Shown: positions 1 through 6,947 of the stretch, in pieces
Position numbering within the stretch: the first letter of the stretch is position 1
Layout: each line of letters opens with the position of its first letter
Source: an uncultured Oscillospiraceae bacterium
GTDB lineage: Bacteria; Bacillota; Clostridia; Oscillospirales; Acutalibacteraceae
Direction: 5' to 3'
NCBI GenBank assembly: GCA_900552605.1
Contig: USAR01000030.1
Coordinates: 1-11,014 of the forward strand
DNA: 11,014 nt
The notes under the pieces: model-generated
Database searches by the model: none
Seen by the model: only the letters and a program-made list of their open reading frames with translations
Told to the model about the DNA's origin: nothing
Made by a program: the position numbers and the translations under genes

Positions 1-1047
1 AACTTCCCTTCATACTCGGTTGGCGAAACAAAGCCCAGCCGCGGTCCCGGCAGACGTGAGATAGGTCACGGTGCATTGGCAGAGCGCGCGTTGTTGCCTG
101 TTATTCCGCCGGTTGACGAGTTCCCGTATGCAATCCGTGTTGTTTCGGAAGTTCTTTCTTCAAACGGCTCAACATCGCAGGGCTCTGTTTGCGGTTCTAC
201 TCTTGCCCTTATGGCAGCAGGTGTTCCGATTAAAGCTCCGGTTGCAGGTATCTCCTGCGGTCTTATCACAGGCGATGACGGCGTATGGGGCGACTTTATG
301 ACGATGGTCGATATTCAGGGTCTTGAGGACTTCTACGGCGATATGGACTTCAAGGTCGCCGGCACAAAGGAAGGCATAACCGCAATTCAGATGGATCTCA
401 AGGTTCACGGTCTTACACCGGCAATAATTAAAGAAGCTCTTGCAAAAACTCATAAAGCAAGAAACTATATTCTTGATGAAGTAATGCTTAAATGTATTGC
501 CGAGCCTCGCAAGGAGCTTTCTCCCTATGCCCCCAAGATGCTCACAACAGTTATCGACCCGCAAAAGATCGGCGATGTTATCGGCAAGCAGGGCAAGATT
601 ATTCAGTCTATCCAAGAGCAGTGCGAATGCACAATCAACATTGAAGAAGACGGTCACGTTTTTGTATCCGGTCTTGATGTTGAAAAGGCTCAGCAGGCTG
701 TTTCAATTATCGACACTATTGCAAATGGACCTGAGGTCGGAGCAATTTACAACGGCAAGGTTACCAGACTTATGACATTCGGTGCATTCGTTGAGATCGT
801 TCCGGGTGTTGAGGGGCTTGTGCACATCAGCAAGCTCGATGTTAAACGTGTTGAAAAGGTTGAGGACTGCGTTGCTGTCGGCGACCGCGTTATGGTTAAG
901 GTTGAAGGACTCGACGAACAAGGCAGACTTAATCTTTCACGCCGTGCCGCTTTGGTTGAGATAAAAGGTCTCTCTGTTGACCCTGACGCTAATGAGGAGT
1001 CACCGAGAAACGATCGTCCTCGCCGCGGCTTTCGTCAAAAAAGATAA
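1..1047 (+). CDS. pnp: Polynucleotide phosphorylase, C-terminal part (5' end outside window)
   Basis: This is the 3' part of PNPase, the trimeric phosphorolytic 3'-to-5' exoribonuclease that degrades mRNA and can add 3' tails. The frame is open from the first base and already reads the family segment [20 protein letters not shown], so the start lies left of the window; about 348 of the usual ~700 residues are present. Fragment residues 1 to about 145 are the end of the second RNase PH domain, with the active-site block GDMDFK at 113-118. A KH domain follows with its GxxG loop as GKQG at about 195-198. An S1 RNA-binding domain lies at about 245-315 (GAIYNGKV, then TFGAFVEI, then GLVHISKL). The tail is short, Arg-rich and unstructured, ending RRGFRQKR. 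All three domains are intact and in the normal order. In many Firmicutes rpsO lies upstream, which cannot be seen here. Converges with the zinc operon. Confidence 0.97.
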   Translation, partial: NFPSYSVGETKPSRGPGRREIGHGALAERALLPVIPPVDEFPYAIRVVSEVLSSNGSTSQGSVCGSTLALMAAGVPIKAPVAGISCGLITGDDGVWGDFMTMVDIQGLEDFYGDMDFKVAGTKEGITAIQMDLKVHGLTPAIIKEALAKTHKARNYILDEVMLKCIAEPRKELSPYAPKMLTTVIDPQKIGDVIGKQGKIIQSIQEQCECTINIEEDGHVFVSGLDVEKAQQAVSIIDTIANGPEVGAIYNGKVTRLMTFGAFVEIVPGVEGLVHISKLDVKRVEKVEDCVAVGDRVMVKVEGLDEQGRLNLSRRAALVEIKGLSVDPDANEESPRNDRPRRGFRQKR

Positions 1048-1069
1048 TTTCTGAATAGGTATTCAGAAA
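1048..1069 (+). other. Perfect hairpin directly after the pnp stop codon
   Basis: TTTCTGAAT and ATTCAGAAA form a perfect 9-bp stem with loop AGGT, beginning on the base after the pnp stop. There is no T-run, so it is not a terminator by itself. It may protect or set the mRNA 3' end, ahead of the real terminator 16 bases further on. The role is inferred; the pairing is seen. Confidence 0.55.
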
Positions 1070-1084
1070 CAGAATAGCATTATT

Positions 1085-1117
1085 AAGGAGCTGTCAAGTT
1101 AAGGCAGCTCCTTTTTT
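1085..1117 (+). terminator. Intrinsic terminator of pnp
   Basis: AAGGAGCTG (1085-1093) pairs with CAGCTCCTT (1105-1113). Two further inner pairs (T-G, C-G) leave a loop of seven bases. A run of six T follows at 1112-1117. This is a standard rho-independent terminator for the + strand transcript leaving pnp. Confidence 0.88.
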
Positions 1118-1147
1118 GCAACAAATTGCGATGCAATTATGCAAATT

Positions 1148-1464
1148 ACTTGAGCGTTGACACGTTGCAAAAAGCCGCTTCTATGCAGCCCTCGTCGGCG
1201 GAGTCGCCCGCGCGCAGCGCCAACCGTTTATTAAATTTCTTAATATATAAAAACGCTGCGCAAAGCGTAACTTTAAGTTGCAAGCAGTTTTTTCGCAAAC
1301 GGTTGAAACAATCACCGCTTAAGCGGTGATTGTTTCCTCGCCTTTGGCGAGGCGCGCTGCGCGCGGGCGACTCCGCCGACGAGGGCTGCTTTGCAAGGTT
1401 TTCAGCAATGCGCAAAAGAAAACCATGCTTTAAACATGCTTTAAAAAGGTGAAAGTTAACTGCC
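1148..1464. repeat. Structured intergenic repeat, copy 1 (four-way-junction element)
   Basis: This non-coding segment shares edges and core blocks with 9804-10106. The left edge ACTTGAGCGTTGACACG matches ACTTGAATGTTGACACG there, and the right edge GTGAAAGTTAACTGCC matches GTGAAAATTAACTGCC. Inside, 1185-1220 and 1354-1389 are a perfect 36-bp inverted repeat. Between the arms sit three hairpins with almost no unpaired bases. A: CAACCGTTT (1221-1229) with AAACGGTTG (1297-1305), enclosing an AT-rich 67-base loop. B: GAAACAATCACCGC (1305-1318) with its complement (1323-1336), loop TTAA. C: CCTCGCC (1336-1342) with GGCGAGG (1346-1352), loop TTT. An 11-bp tandem duplication (CATGCTTTAAA twice, 1424-1445) accounts for most of its extra length over copy 2. 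I see no transposase, clear terminal inverted repeat or target duplication. Exact boundaries are estimates from two copies. It could be a non-autonomous element or a structured RNA. Confidence 0.85.
1185..1389. repeat. 36-bp perfect inverted repeat forming the outer stem of copy 1
   Basis: The left arm (1185-1220) and right arm (1354-1389) are exact reverse complements over 36 bases, rich in G and C and starting GCAGCCCTCG. The arms enclose 133 bases. Because of this symmetry, both strands of the arms translate to the same peptide-like string (QPSSAESPARSA), which is why short open frames on both strands here are artefacts. Confidence 0.95.
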
Positions 1465-1537
1465 TTGCTTATCAGGGCAATATCTAAGTACCAAACTTTG
1501 CACTGCTACGTTGCCTTCAATATATCGTAGTAATAAC

Positions 1538-1573
1538 AAAAAAGGGGCAGTTCATTCAACCCGATGCCCCTTT
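1538..1573 (-). terminator. Terminator of the zinc operon
   Basis: On the - strand AAAGGGGCA (1573-1565) pairs with TGCCCCTTT (1549-1541) around a 15-base loop, and the transcript then runs into six U (1543-1538). It lies about 80 bases after the znuB stop. The + strand reading is followed by TTTAAAGTTG, a weaker T-tract, so it acts mainly leftward. Confidence 0.85.
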
Positions 1574-1652
1574 AAAGTTGTTATATTTATTTGTTATTTG
1601 CCATTCAACAGATGCTCCTATCGCTTGCCTAACAATGCCCAACGTTTTAAAT

Positions 1653-2510
1653 TCAAGCACGCTTAACAGCTTTATTCACTGAAGCGGCTGCCCCGATTAA
1701 AAGATAAGCCGCAAGGTTTGCAACAATAACGGCAGGTCCTGTTTGCAGCTGTAAAATGCACGCGGCAAAAAAGCCTGCAACAAAGCAAACAACGGAAATT
1801 ACTGCAGAGGCAACCATAACGCCTTTGAAGGTTTTGCAAATGCGCATTGCCGAGAGCGGAGGAAAAATTATAAGTCCCGATATGAGTATAGCTCCCATCA
1901 TCTGCATACCAAGCACAACTGTAACCGCTGTAAGCAGCGCCAAAAGCATATTATACTTTTGCGCGTTTACACCCGTTGCGGACATATATTCTTCATCGAA
2001 GGTAACGGCAAAAATTTTGTGATACAATAAAACAAACACAGCAATAACCGCAGCACAAAGAACAATACTCAACCACATATCTTTTGTTGTAACTGTTATC
2101 AGCGAAGCTGAGCCGAAAAGACTGTTGCAAGCGTCGCCTGCAGTGCCTCCCGAAAGGCTGAAGATTATTGTGCCTATCGCAATTGACGCAGTTGAAAACA
2201 TAGCAATAGCCGCATCGCTGTTAATTCTGCTGTTTGAACCGATCTTAAGCAGTACGAATGCCGCCGCTACCACGATAGGTATTGATATTTCAAGCTTTAA
2301 ATTCCCTGCAAGCTTGAGCGATGAAGCCAAAGCCAATGCGCCGTATCCAACGTGAGAAAGTCCGTCGCCAATCATCGAATAGCGTTTAAGCACAAGGCTT
2401 ACACCAAGCAGCGAAGAGCAAAGCGATATAAGCACACCCACGGTAAGTGCTATTAAAACCACGTGCAAAACTATGGGATTTGTAAACATTAAATAAAGCT
2501 CGTTAAGCAT
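1653..2510 (-). CDS. znuB: Zinc/metal ABC transporter permease, ZnuB-like
   Basis: Membrane subunit of an ABC-3 family metal importer, expected to form the inner-membrane channel for zinc with the ATPase and lipoprotein encoded just upstream. The protein is very hydrophobic, with about eight membrane segments (for example residues 12-40, 76-90, 100-118, 146-164, 188-218, 232-254, 258-278). It carries the family block MIGDGLSHVGYGALAL at 46-61 and the cytoplasmic loop FDEEYMSATGV at 171-181, the type that contacts the ATPase. I chose ATG at 2510 (285 residues), because GGGGAGAGAG lies a few bases upstream and the start overlaps the znuC stop by 8 bp (ATGCTTAA), typical of translational coupling. 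The upstream in-frame start at 2555 would add 15 polar residues and overlap znuC by 53 bp. Last gene of the operon. Zinc rather than manganese is inferred from ZnuA's His-rich loop and the linked Fur-type regulator. Confidence 0.92.
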   Translation of the reverse strand: MLNELYLMFTNPIVLHVVLIALTVGVLISLCSSLLGVSLVLKRYSMIGDGLSHVGYGALALASSLKLAGNLKLEISIPIVVAAAFVLLKIGSNSRINSDAAIAMFSTASIAIGTIIFSLSGGTAGDACNSLFGSASLITVTTKDMWLSIVLCAAVIAVFVLLYHKIFAVTFDEEYMSATGVNAQKYNMLLALLTAVTVVLGMQMMGAILISGLIIFPPLSAMRICKTFKGVMVASAVISVVCFVAGFFAACILQLQTGPAVIVANLAAYLLIGAAASVNKAVKRA

Positions 2511-3228
2511 TTCTCTCTCCCCTGTCTGTTGATTGAGCACCTTCGTTATTTTCATTTAAGCGACGCTTAAAAAAGCTGTCGGCAATGCTGAAAACCGCAG
2601 TATTATTTTTAACATTTAGAATATGAGTAGCATATTTTTCAGCCGCCCTTAAATCATGCGTAACGGTTATTATCGTCATCTTTTCTGTTTTATTAAGCCG
2701 GTTTATAAGACAATACAGTTCATCTGACGCTAAAGGATCCAGCGAAGCGGCAGGCTCATCGAGCACAAGCGCAAGCTTTGCCGAGCAAAGCGCACGTGCA
2801 AGCAACACACGCTGCTGCTGCCCGCCGGAGAGCTCGCGATAGCAACTGTTCTTAAGTGAATAAATATCCAGCTTTTTCATAATGTCGGCAGCATATTTAT
2901 ACTCTTGCTTTTTATAAAAAACTCCGTGGTGTGCTCTGTTAAGAAAGCCTGTCATAATAATTTCACTTACGCTTGCAGGAAAATTCTTTTGCACATTGCT
3001 TTTTTGCGGAAGATACCCTATATCGCTGTTTTTTATATTAGACAGCTCTATGCTGCCGCTGTCCGGTGTTTTTGCTCCTAAAATTGCTTTTAAAAGAGTG
3101 GTTTTCCCTGCACCGTTTTCACCTACAATGCACAGGTAATTGCCCTTTTCAATACTGAAATTAACGTTTTTAAGCCTAACCTTTCCGTCGTAAGATAGGG
3201 TTACATTTTCAGCTTTGATCTGCGGCAT
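2503..3228 (-). CDS. znuC: Zinc/metal ABC transporter ATP-binding protein, ZnuC-like
   Basis: Cytoplasmic ATPase that powers the zinc importer. Of 241 residues, the nucleotide-binding motifs appear in order: Walker A GENGAGKT at 36-43, Q-loop LPQ with Gln75, signature LSGGQ at 133-137, Walker B LALVLDE at 152-158 with the catalytic Glu158, D-loop SLDP, and the switch His191 in TVTHDL. All key residues are present. The length fits the family. The tail after about 220 is charged (KRRLNENNEG...) and looks disordered. Its ATG overlaps the ZnuA stop by one base (TGATG), and its end overlaps the ZnuB start by 8 bp, so the three subunits should be co-translated. Mn/Fe importers share this architecture, so the substrate rests on context. 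Confidence 0.93.
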   Translation of the reverse strand: MPQIKAENVTLSYDGKVRLKNVNFSIEKGNYLCIVGENGAGKTTLLKAILGAKTPDSGSIELSNIKNSDIGYLPQKSNVQKNFPASVSEIIMTGFLNRAHHGVFYKKQEYKYAADIMKKLDIYSLKNSCYRELSGGQQQRVLLARALCSAKLALVLDEPAASLDPLASDELYCLINRLNKTEKMTIITVTHDLRAAEKYATHILNVKNNTAVFSIADSFFKRRLNENNEGAQSTDRGERNA

Positions 3229-4187
3229 CAGTTAAGCGCCTCCTTTAAAACAGATATGTTTTTATTCATCAGTGATATATACGTTTCGCCGCTTTCAAGC
3301 TGACTGCGGCTGATGTTGTGGCAAGAGTAAAGCAACCGCGGTTCAGCGCCCGTCATTTTTGAAATACTTTCAGCAATGTCTCCGCTTGAATCTTCGGTAT
3401 AAATTACAAACGACAGTCCATACTTCTCTATGGTATTTATAACCTCTTGAACGGCAGCCAGAGTAGGCTCTGTGTCGGAATCACAGCCGTCAAGTGCAGA
3501 AACGTAATTAAGCTTATAGGCATTTGCCAAATATCTGAACGGAAATTTATCGGCAAAGGCAAGCACGTTGTATTTTGCGGCGGTAACGGTGTTTTTGATA
3601 TCATTGTCAAGCTTTGTAAGCTCTTTTTTATATGCTTCAAGGTTTTCAATATAAACGCTGGTGTTTTCACTGTCCTTTTCGCAAAGAATCTCAGCAATTT
3701 TTTCGACAATGATTTCAACGTTTTTAGGATCTGTCCAAACGTGCTCGTCAATTTCATCATCGTGGTCGTGAGAGTGTGAATGACTGTGTTCGCTGCCGTC
3801 GATTTTAAGCGTCGGCACTTCCTCGGTAAGGCAAATTACTGTTCTTGTGTTATTGGGCACGGCATCAAGCAGTTTTTTTGCCCATTTATCTGCACTTCCT
3901 CCAACGTATATAAATATATCGCAACGGCTTACAGTGTCTATATTTTGCAGTGTAGGTTCATAGTCGTGACTTTCGGCTCCCGTCGGCATAAGCATTTTTA
4001 CCTCTGCCTTATCTTTGCTTATTGCCTTTGCAAAATCGAAGGGCGGAAAAATGGTTGCGGCAATTTTCAGCCTTTTTTCGCCGGCGTTAATTCGGCTGTC
4101 GATTGCTGCATCGCGATTAACTGTCGTGCTGCAAGCGGAAAGCAACACTAAACAAAAGGCAACGATAAAAGAAATAATCCTCCTCAT
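3228..4187 (-). CDS. znuA: Zinc-binding lipoprotein of ABC importer, ZnuA-like
   Basis: Cluster A-I solute-binding protein that captures Zn2+ outside the membrane and delivers it to the ZnuB-like permease. The N-terminus MRRIISFIVAFCLVLLSAC has a basic start, a hydrophobic core and a lipobox ending at Cys19, so the mature protein should be lipid-anchored. The body runs from KIAATIFPPFDFA at 41. Likely metal ligands are His74 (GAESHDYEPT) and His149 (DEHVWTDPKN). A His/Asp-rich loop with His134, 136, 138, 140 and 142 precedes the second, typical of zinc rather than manganese binders. The usual third His is absent: the matching motif is ADKFPFRYLANAY with Asp213. YSCHNIS near the C-terminus (Cys289, His290) is a further possible metal contact. 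319 residues is normal. The ATG is 3 bases after the regulator stop, with GGAGGG inside the regulator's 3' end serving as ribosome binding site. Confidence 0.93.
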   Translation of the reverse strand: MRRIISFIVAFCLVLLSACSTTVNRDAAIDSRINAGEKRLKIAATIFPPFDFAKAISKDKAEVKMLMPTGAESHDYEPTLQNIDTVSRCDIFIYVGGSADKWAKKLLDAVPNNTRTVICLTEEVPTLKIDGSEHSHSHSHDHDDEIDEHVWTDPKNVEIIVEKIAEILCEKDSENTSVYIENLEAYKKELTKLDNDIKNTVTAAKYNVLAFADKFPFRYLANAYKLNYVSALDGCDSDTEPTLAAVQEVINTIEKYGLSFVIYTEDSSGDIAESISKMTGAEPRLLYSCHNISRSQLESGETYISLMNKNISVLKEALN

Positions 4188-4190
4188 TCT

Positions 4191-4601
4191 TCACTCGCCC
4201 TCCGTTATGCGACAGCTGTCGCAAACACCGTAAAGCACGGTATCCTTAAGATCTATCAAAAAGCCGTGACCTTTCAAAATATGCTCTCTGAGTTTCATAA
4301 TCTGCTCACAATCAAGATGAATAACCTTTCCGCAAGCAGAGCATTTAAGATGAAAATGGCTGTCGCAGCCGCCGAAATGACCGACGTACTGATAAACCAC
4401 ACTCTTTCCGTCGTTACCGCGAAAACGGCGCAGCACGCCCTCCTCACAAAGATTGGCAACCTGACGGTAAACCGTACTTTTGCCGATATTATCATTTTTA
4501 ACGCCGTCTGCAACATCTGCCATTGAAAGCTGGCGGTCGCGATTGCGGCGCAGAAAGTCAATAAGCAATTGCTTTTGCCTGGTTGCATATTCCTGTTTCA
4601 A
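4191..4601 (-). CDS. zur: Fur-family metalloregulator, probably zinc repressor Zur
   Basis: DNA-binding repressor of the Fur superfamily, 136 residues. The winged helix covers about 1-75, with recognition helix region IGKSTVYRQVANLCEEGVL at 39-57. The dimerisation half holds a structural zinc site of two CxxC pairs, Cys87/Cys90 and Cys127/Cys130, and candidate sensing ligands Cys79, His82 and His84 (CDSHFHLKC), His95 and Cys98. The first codon is TTG at 4601, supported by AAGGCGG seven bases upstream and by the lack of a nearby ATG; the next Met is at residue 27, inside the DNA-binding domain. It is the first gene of the operon and lies 3 bases from znuA. A Fur-type palindrome overlaps its own promoter, suggesting autoregulation. 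Zur is inferred from the ZnuACB genes that follow; by sequence alone Fur or PerR cannot be excluded. Confidence 0.88.
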   Translation of the reverse strand: MKQEYATRQKQLLIDFLRRNRDRQLSMADVADGVKNDNIGKSTVYRQVANLCEEGVLRRFRGNDGKSVVYQYVGHFGGCDSHFHLKCSACGKVIHLDCEQIMKLREHILKGHGFLIDLKDTVLYGVCDSCRITEGE

Positions 4602-4622
4602 ATTTGGTCCGCCTTTCCGAAA

Positions 4623-4639
4623 ATGAGAATTACTCTCAT
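4623..4639. promoter_or_regulatory. Fur/Zur-type operator overlapping the transcription start
   Basis: ATGAGAAT-T-ACTCTCAT is a 17-bp palindrome with seven of eight matching positions per arm, close in shape to the TGAGAAT-type boxes bound by Fur-superfamily repressors. It directly abuts the -10 and covers the predicted +1, so binding should block initiation. The adjacent regulator is the obvious candidate to bind it in the presence of zinc. Confidence 0.8.
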
Positions 4640-4668
4640 ATTATAGCGCAAGCCGCTGCAAAAGTCAA
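4640..4668 (-). promoter_or_regulatory. Sigma-A promoter of the zinc operon
   Basis: On the - strand TTGACT (4668-4663) and TATAAT (4645-4640) are separated by exactly 17 bases. This is a near-perfect vegetative promoter. The expected start of transcription is about 4633, giving a leader of roughly 30 bases before the TTG start of the regulator. It fires away from the nrdR operon. Confidence 0.88.
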
Positions 4669-4709
4669 CAAAACTCTTAAAAAAAGACGGTTAAAAGCTA
4701 TGCTTATTC

Positions 4710-4742
4710 TTGCAAATTCCGCAAATATATGGTAACATATAT
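4710..4742 (+). promoter_or_regulatory. Candidate promoter of the nrdR operon with a palindrome over its -10
   Basis: TTGCAA (4710-4715) and TAACAT (4733-4738) are 17 bases apart, each matching the consensus at four of six positions. The -10 sits inside a perfect inverted repeat ATATATG-GTAA-CATATAT (4725-4742). The spacing and position about 75 bases before nrdR are right for a promoter, but both hexamers are weak. The palindrome could be an operator or just AT-rich symmetry. It does not resemble the NrdR box I know (ACAC-AT-rich-GTGT). Confidence 0.4.
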
Positions 4743-4813
4743 AAATAAACCATAAATTGGCGACTTAGTGCCGTTAGTCCTTAGCCGTCCAAAGCCGAAA
4801 GAAGGTTGAAAAT

Positions 4814-5278
4814 ATGAAATGTCCGTTTTGCGGTTATCAAGACAGTAATGTTATCGACTCACGTCCAACCGACGAGGGCGAAAAAATCAGACGCCGCAGA
4901 GAATGTAAAAAATGTCAAAAACGCTTTACAACATATGAGGTTATTGAAAGCCTGCCGCTTATTGTTGTTAAAAAAGATAAAACTCGCGAGGAGTTTGACC
5001 GCAGCAAGCTGCTGAAAGGCTTAAGCCACGCCTGCGAAAAACGCCCCGTTTCCACAGAGCGGCTTGAAAAGCTTGTTGACGACATTGAAACCAGCCTTCA
5101 AAATACACTCGACCGCGAGGTCACTTCCACAAAGATCGGCGAGCTTACAATGGAGCAGCTTAAAGATATAGACGAGGTGGCTTACGTCCGCTTTGCCTCG
5201 GTTTACAGGCAATTTAAAGACATCAACACGTTTTTAGAGGAGCTTAACAAGCTGCTTAAAGGAGGAACTCACAAATGA
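4814..5278 (+). CDS. nrdR: Transcriptional repressor NrdR
   Basis: NrdR represses ribonucleotide reductase genes by sensing dATP/ATP. The 154-residue protein starts with the family signature [18 protein letters not shown]. The zinc ribbon is formed by Cys3, Cys6, Cys31 and Cys34, with [17 protein letters not shown] between ribbon and cone. The ATP-cone domain spans about 49-139 ([22 protein letters not shown], then [16 protein letters not shown]). All zinc ligands are present and the length is typical. AGAAGG lies eight bases upstream of the ATG. It is the first gene of a + strand cluster, and its stop overlaps the gltX start by 4 bp (ATGA), so its expression is coupled to a tRNA synthetase; no ribonucleotide reductase gene is visible here. 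Confidence 0.97.
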   Translation: MKCPFCGYQDSNVIDSRPTDEGEKIRRRRECKKCQKRFTTYEVIESLPLIVVKKDKTREEFDRSKLLKGLSHACEKRPVSTERLEKLVDDIETSLQNTLDREVTSTKIGELTMEQLKDIDEVAYVRFASVYRQFKDINTFLEELNKLLKGGTHK

Positions 5279-6933
5279 CGGACTGTGAGAAATTAGCGGA
5301 GCTTTGCCTGCCGCATATCGACAAAACACCCGATTATTACGAGGAGCTTTACCCCGCACGAAATATTCCCGAGGGCGCAAGGGTTACAAGAATTGCCCCA
5401 AGCCCCACAGGATACTTGCATCTTGGAACACTTTTTGCAGCGCTTGTTAACAGAATTACTGCAACTGTCAGCGGCGGCGTATTCTTTACAAGAATTGAAG
5501 ATACCGATAAAAAGCGCGAGGTTGAGGGCGGCATTGAGGATATCATCTGCGGTCTTAATAACTTCGGCATTGAAATTGATGAAGGCTTTGTGGGGAAAGA
5601 CGAGGTTAAGGGCGATTACGGTCCTTATAAACAAAGCCTCCGTGGCGAAATTTACGGCGCATATGTAAAAGACCTAATAAAAAAAGGCTTTGCGTACCCT
5701 TGCTTTTGCAAAGAGGAACAGCTTGACGAAACAAGAAGCAAGCAGGAAAACCGCAAGGAGCGCACGGGATATTACGGAAAATATGCCGCCTGCCGCAATT
5801 TGGATTTTGAAGAGCAAAAGCGCAGGATCGAAAGCGGCGAACCGTTTGTTATCCGCCTTAAATCTCCGGGCAGCGAAGAAAACCGAATTATGTTTGACGA
5901 CGCGGTCAAAGGGAAAATAGAAATGCCCGAGAACGACGAAGATTTTGTACTGCTTAAATCCGACAAAATCCCAACATATCATTTTGCTCACGCTGTTGAC
6001 GACCACCTTATGCGCACAACGCACGTTATGCGCGGCGACGAGTGGATTTCCTCAACGCCGAAGCACCTGCAGCTTTTCAGAATCCTTGGTTTTAAACCGC
6101 CGAAATATGCTCACCTCTCCCCCATTATGAAGCTTGACGGCGGAGCTAAGCGCAAGATTTCAAAACGCAAAGACCCAGAGGCTGCCGTGCACTTTTTTGC
6201 AGAGCAGGGCTTTCCGGCAAAAAGCGTTATTGAATATCTTATGACAATTGCCAACTCCGATTTTGAGGATTGGCGCAGAGCAAACCCGTCTGAGGATTAC
6301 AGAAAATTCAAGTTCAATCTTAAAAAGATGAGCGTTTCGGGAGCATTGTTTGATTGGGACAAGCTGATAGACGTAAGCAAAACCGTTATCAGTCGCTTTT
6401 CGTCAGACGAGGTTTTGGAAAATCTGCTTAATTGGAGCAAGGAATACGACAGTGAATTTTACAAACTGCTTTCCCGCGACAAAGACTATTCAAAAGCAAT
6501 ATTCTCAATTGACCGCAATGTGGCAAAGCCGAGAAAGGATATTGCAAAGTGGGATGAAGCAAAAGCATTCTCTGCATATTTTTACGATGAACTTTTTGTT
6601 CCGTGCTATGATATTCCGGAAAAAATAAACAAGGCTGATGCTGCCGCAGCGCTTAAAGAATACAGCAAAGCATATTTTGAGACCGACGATAAAAACGAGT
6701 GGTTCGGCACAATTAAATCAATCTGTCCGTCGCTCGGTTTTGCTTCGGAAACCAAGGAATACAAACAAAATCCCGAAAAATACCGCGGCAGTGCCGGCGA
6801 TATAAGCACTGTTATCCGCGTTGCCGTAACAGGCAGACAAAATACACCCGACCTTTGCAGCATTATGCGCTTGCTTGGCAAAGAACGCTGCCTTGCACGA
6901 ATTGAAAACGCAGTTAAGCATTTTGAAAACTAA
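5275..6933 (+). CDS. gltX: Glutamyl-tRNA synthetase
   Basis: Class Ib synthetase that charges tRNA-Glu. The Rossmann fold begins with [16 protein letters not shown] at 39-54, where HLGT (49-52) is the HIGH motif; KISKR at 294-298 is the KMSKS loop. Cys143 and Cys145 (YPCFCKEE) with Cys173 could form the zinc site seen in many GluRS. The C-terminal anticodon-binding region ends with [29 protein letters not shown], typical of the family. At 552 residues it is longer than the ~480-residue E. coli enzyme, partly from about 36 residues before the HIGH region. The start at 5275 is fixed by the ATGA overlap with nrdR and by GGAGG just upstream. A GlnRS follows, so this enzyme may be the discriminating type, making only Glu-tRNA-Glu; that is inference. 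Confidence 0.95.
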   Translation: MTDCEKLAELCLPHIDKTPDYYEELYPARNIPEGARVTRIAPSPTGYLHLGTLFAALVNRITATVSGGVFFTRIEDTDKKREVEGGIEDIICGLNNFGIEIDEGFVGKDEVKGDYGPYKQSLRGEIYGAYVKDLIKKGFAYPCFCKEEQLDETRSKQENRKERTGYYGKYAACRNLDFEEQKRRIESGEPFVIRLKSPGSEENRIMFDDAVKGKIEMPENDEDFVLLKSDKIPTYHFAHAVDDHLMRTTHVMRGDEWISSTPKHLQLFRILGFKPPKYAHLSPIMKLDGGAKRKISKRKDPEAAVHFFAEQGFPAKSVIEYLMTIANSDFEDWRRANPSEDYRKFKFNLKKMSVSGALFDWDKLIDVSKTVISRFSSDEVLENLLNWSKEYDSEFYKLLSRDKDYSKAIFSIDRNVAKPRKDIAKWDEAKAFSAYFYDELFVPCYDIPEKINKADAAAALKEYSKAYFETDDKNEWFGTIKSICPSLGFASETKEYKQNPEKYRGSAGDISTVIRVAVTGRQNTPDLCSIMRLLGKERCLARIENAVKHFEN

Positions 6934-6947
6934 GGAGCTGACACACT

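Noticed and set aside
1157..1187. Promoter inside the repeat using the conserved TTGACA
   Set aside because: No convincing -10 at 16-18 bases in either copy (TCTATG, GCTTAA), and the wobble evidence favours the other strand.
1126..1415. Open frames on both strands across repeat copy 1
   Set aside because: Both read the same QPSSAESPARSA string because of the 36-bp inverted repeat; there is no ribosome binding site or recognisable protein, and copy 2 does not keep the frames.
1148..1464. Known large RNA such as HEARO/omega RNA, or a group II intron fragment
   Set aside because: Size is similar, but I cannot match conserved motifs of those families, there is no adjacent nuclease or reverse transcriptase gene, and a 36-bp perfect stem is not typical.
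1048..1652. CRISPR array, tRNA or rRNA in the gene-free stretches
   Set aside because: No regularly spaced direct repeats, no CCA-ended cloverleaf with tRNA consensus and no rRNA-like sequence were seen here or in 9483-10166.
2511..2555. Earlier start for the ZnuB-like permease
   Set aside because: It would add a polar 15-residue extension and a 53-bp overlap; the ATG at 2510 has its own ribosome binding site and an 8-bp coupling overlap.
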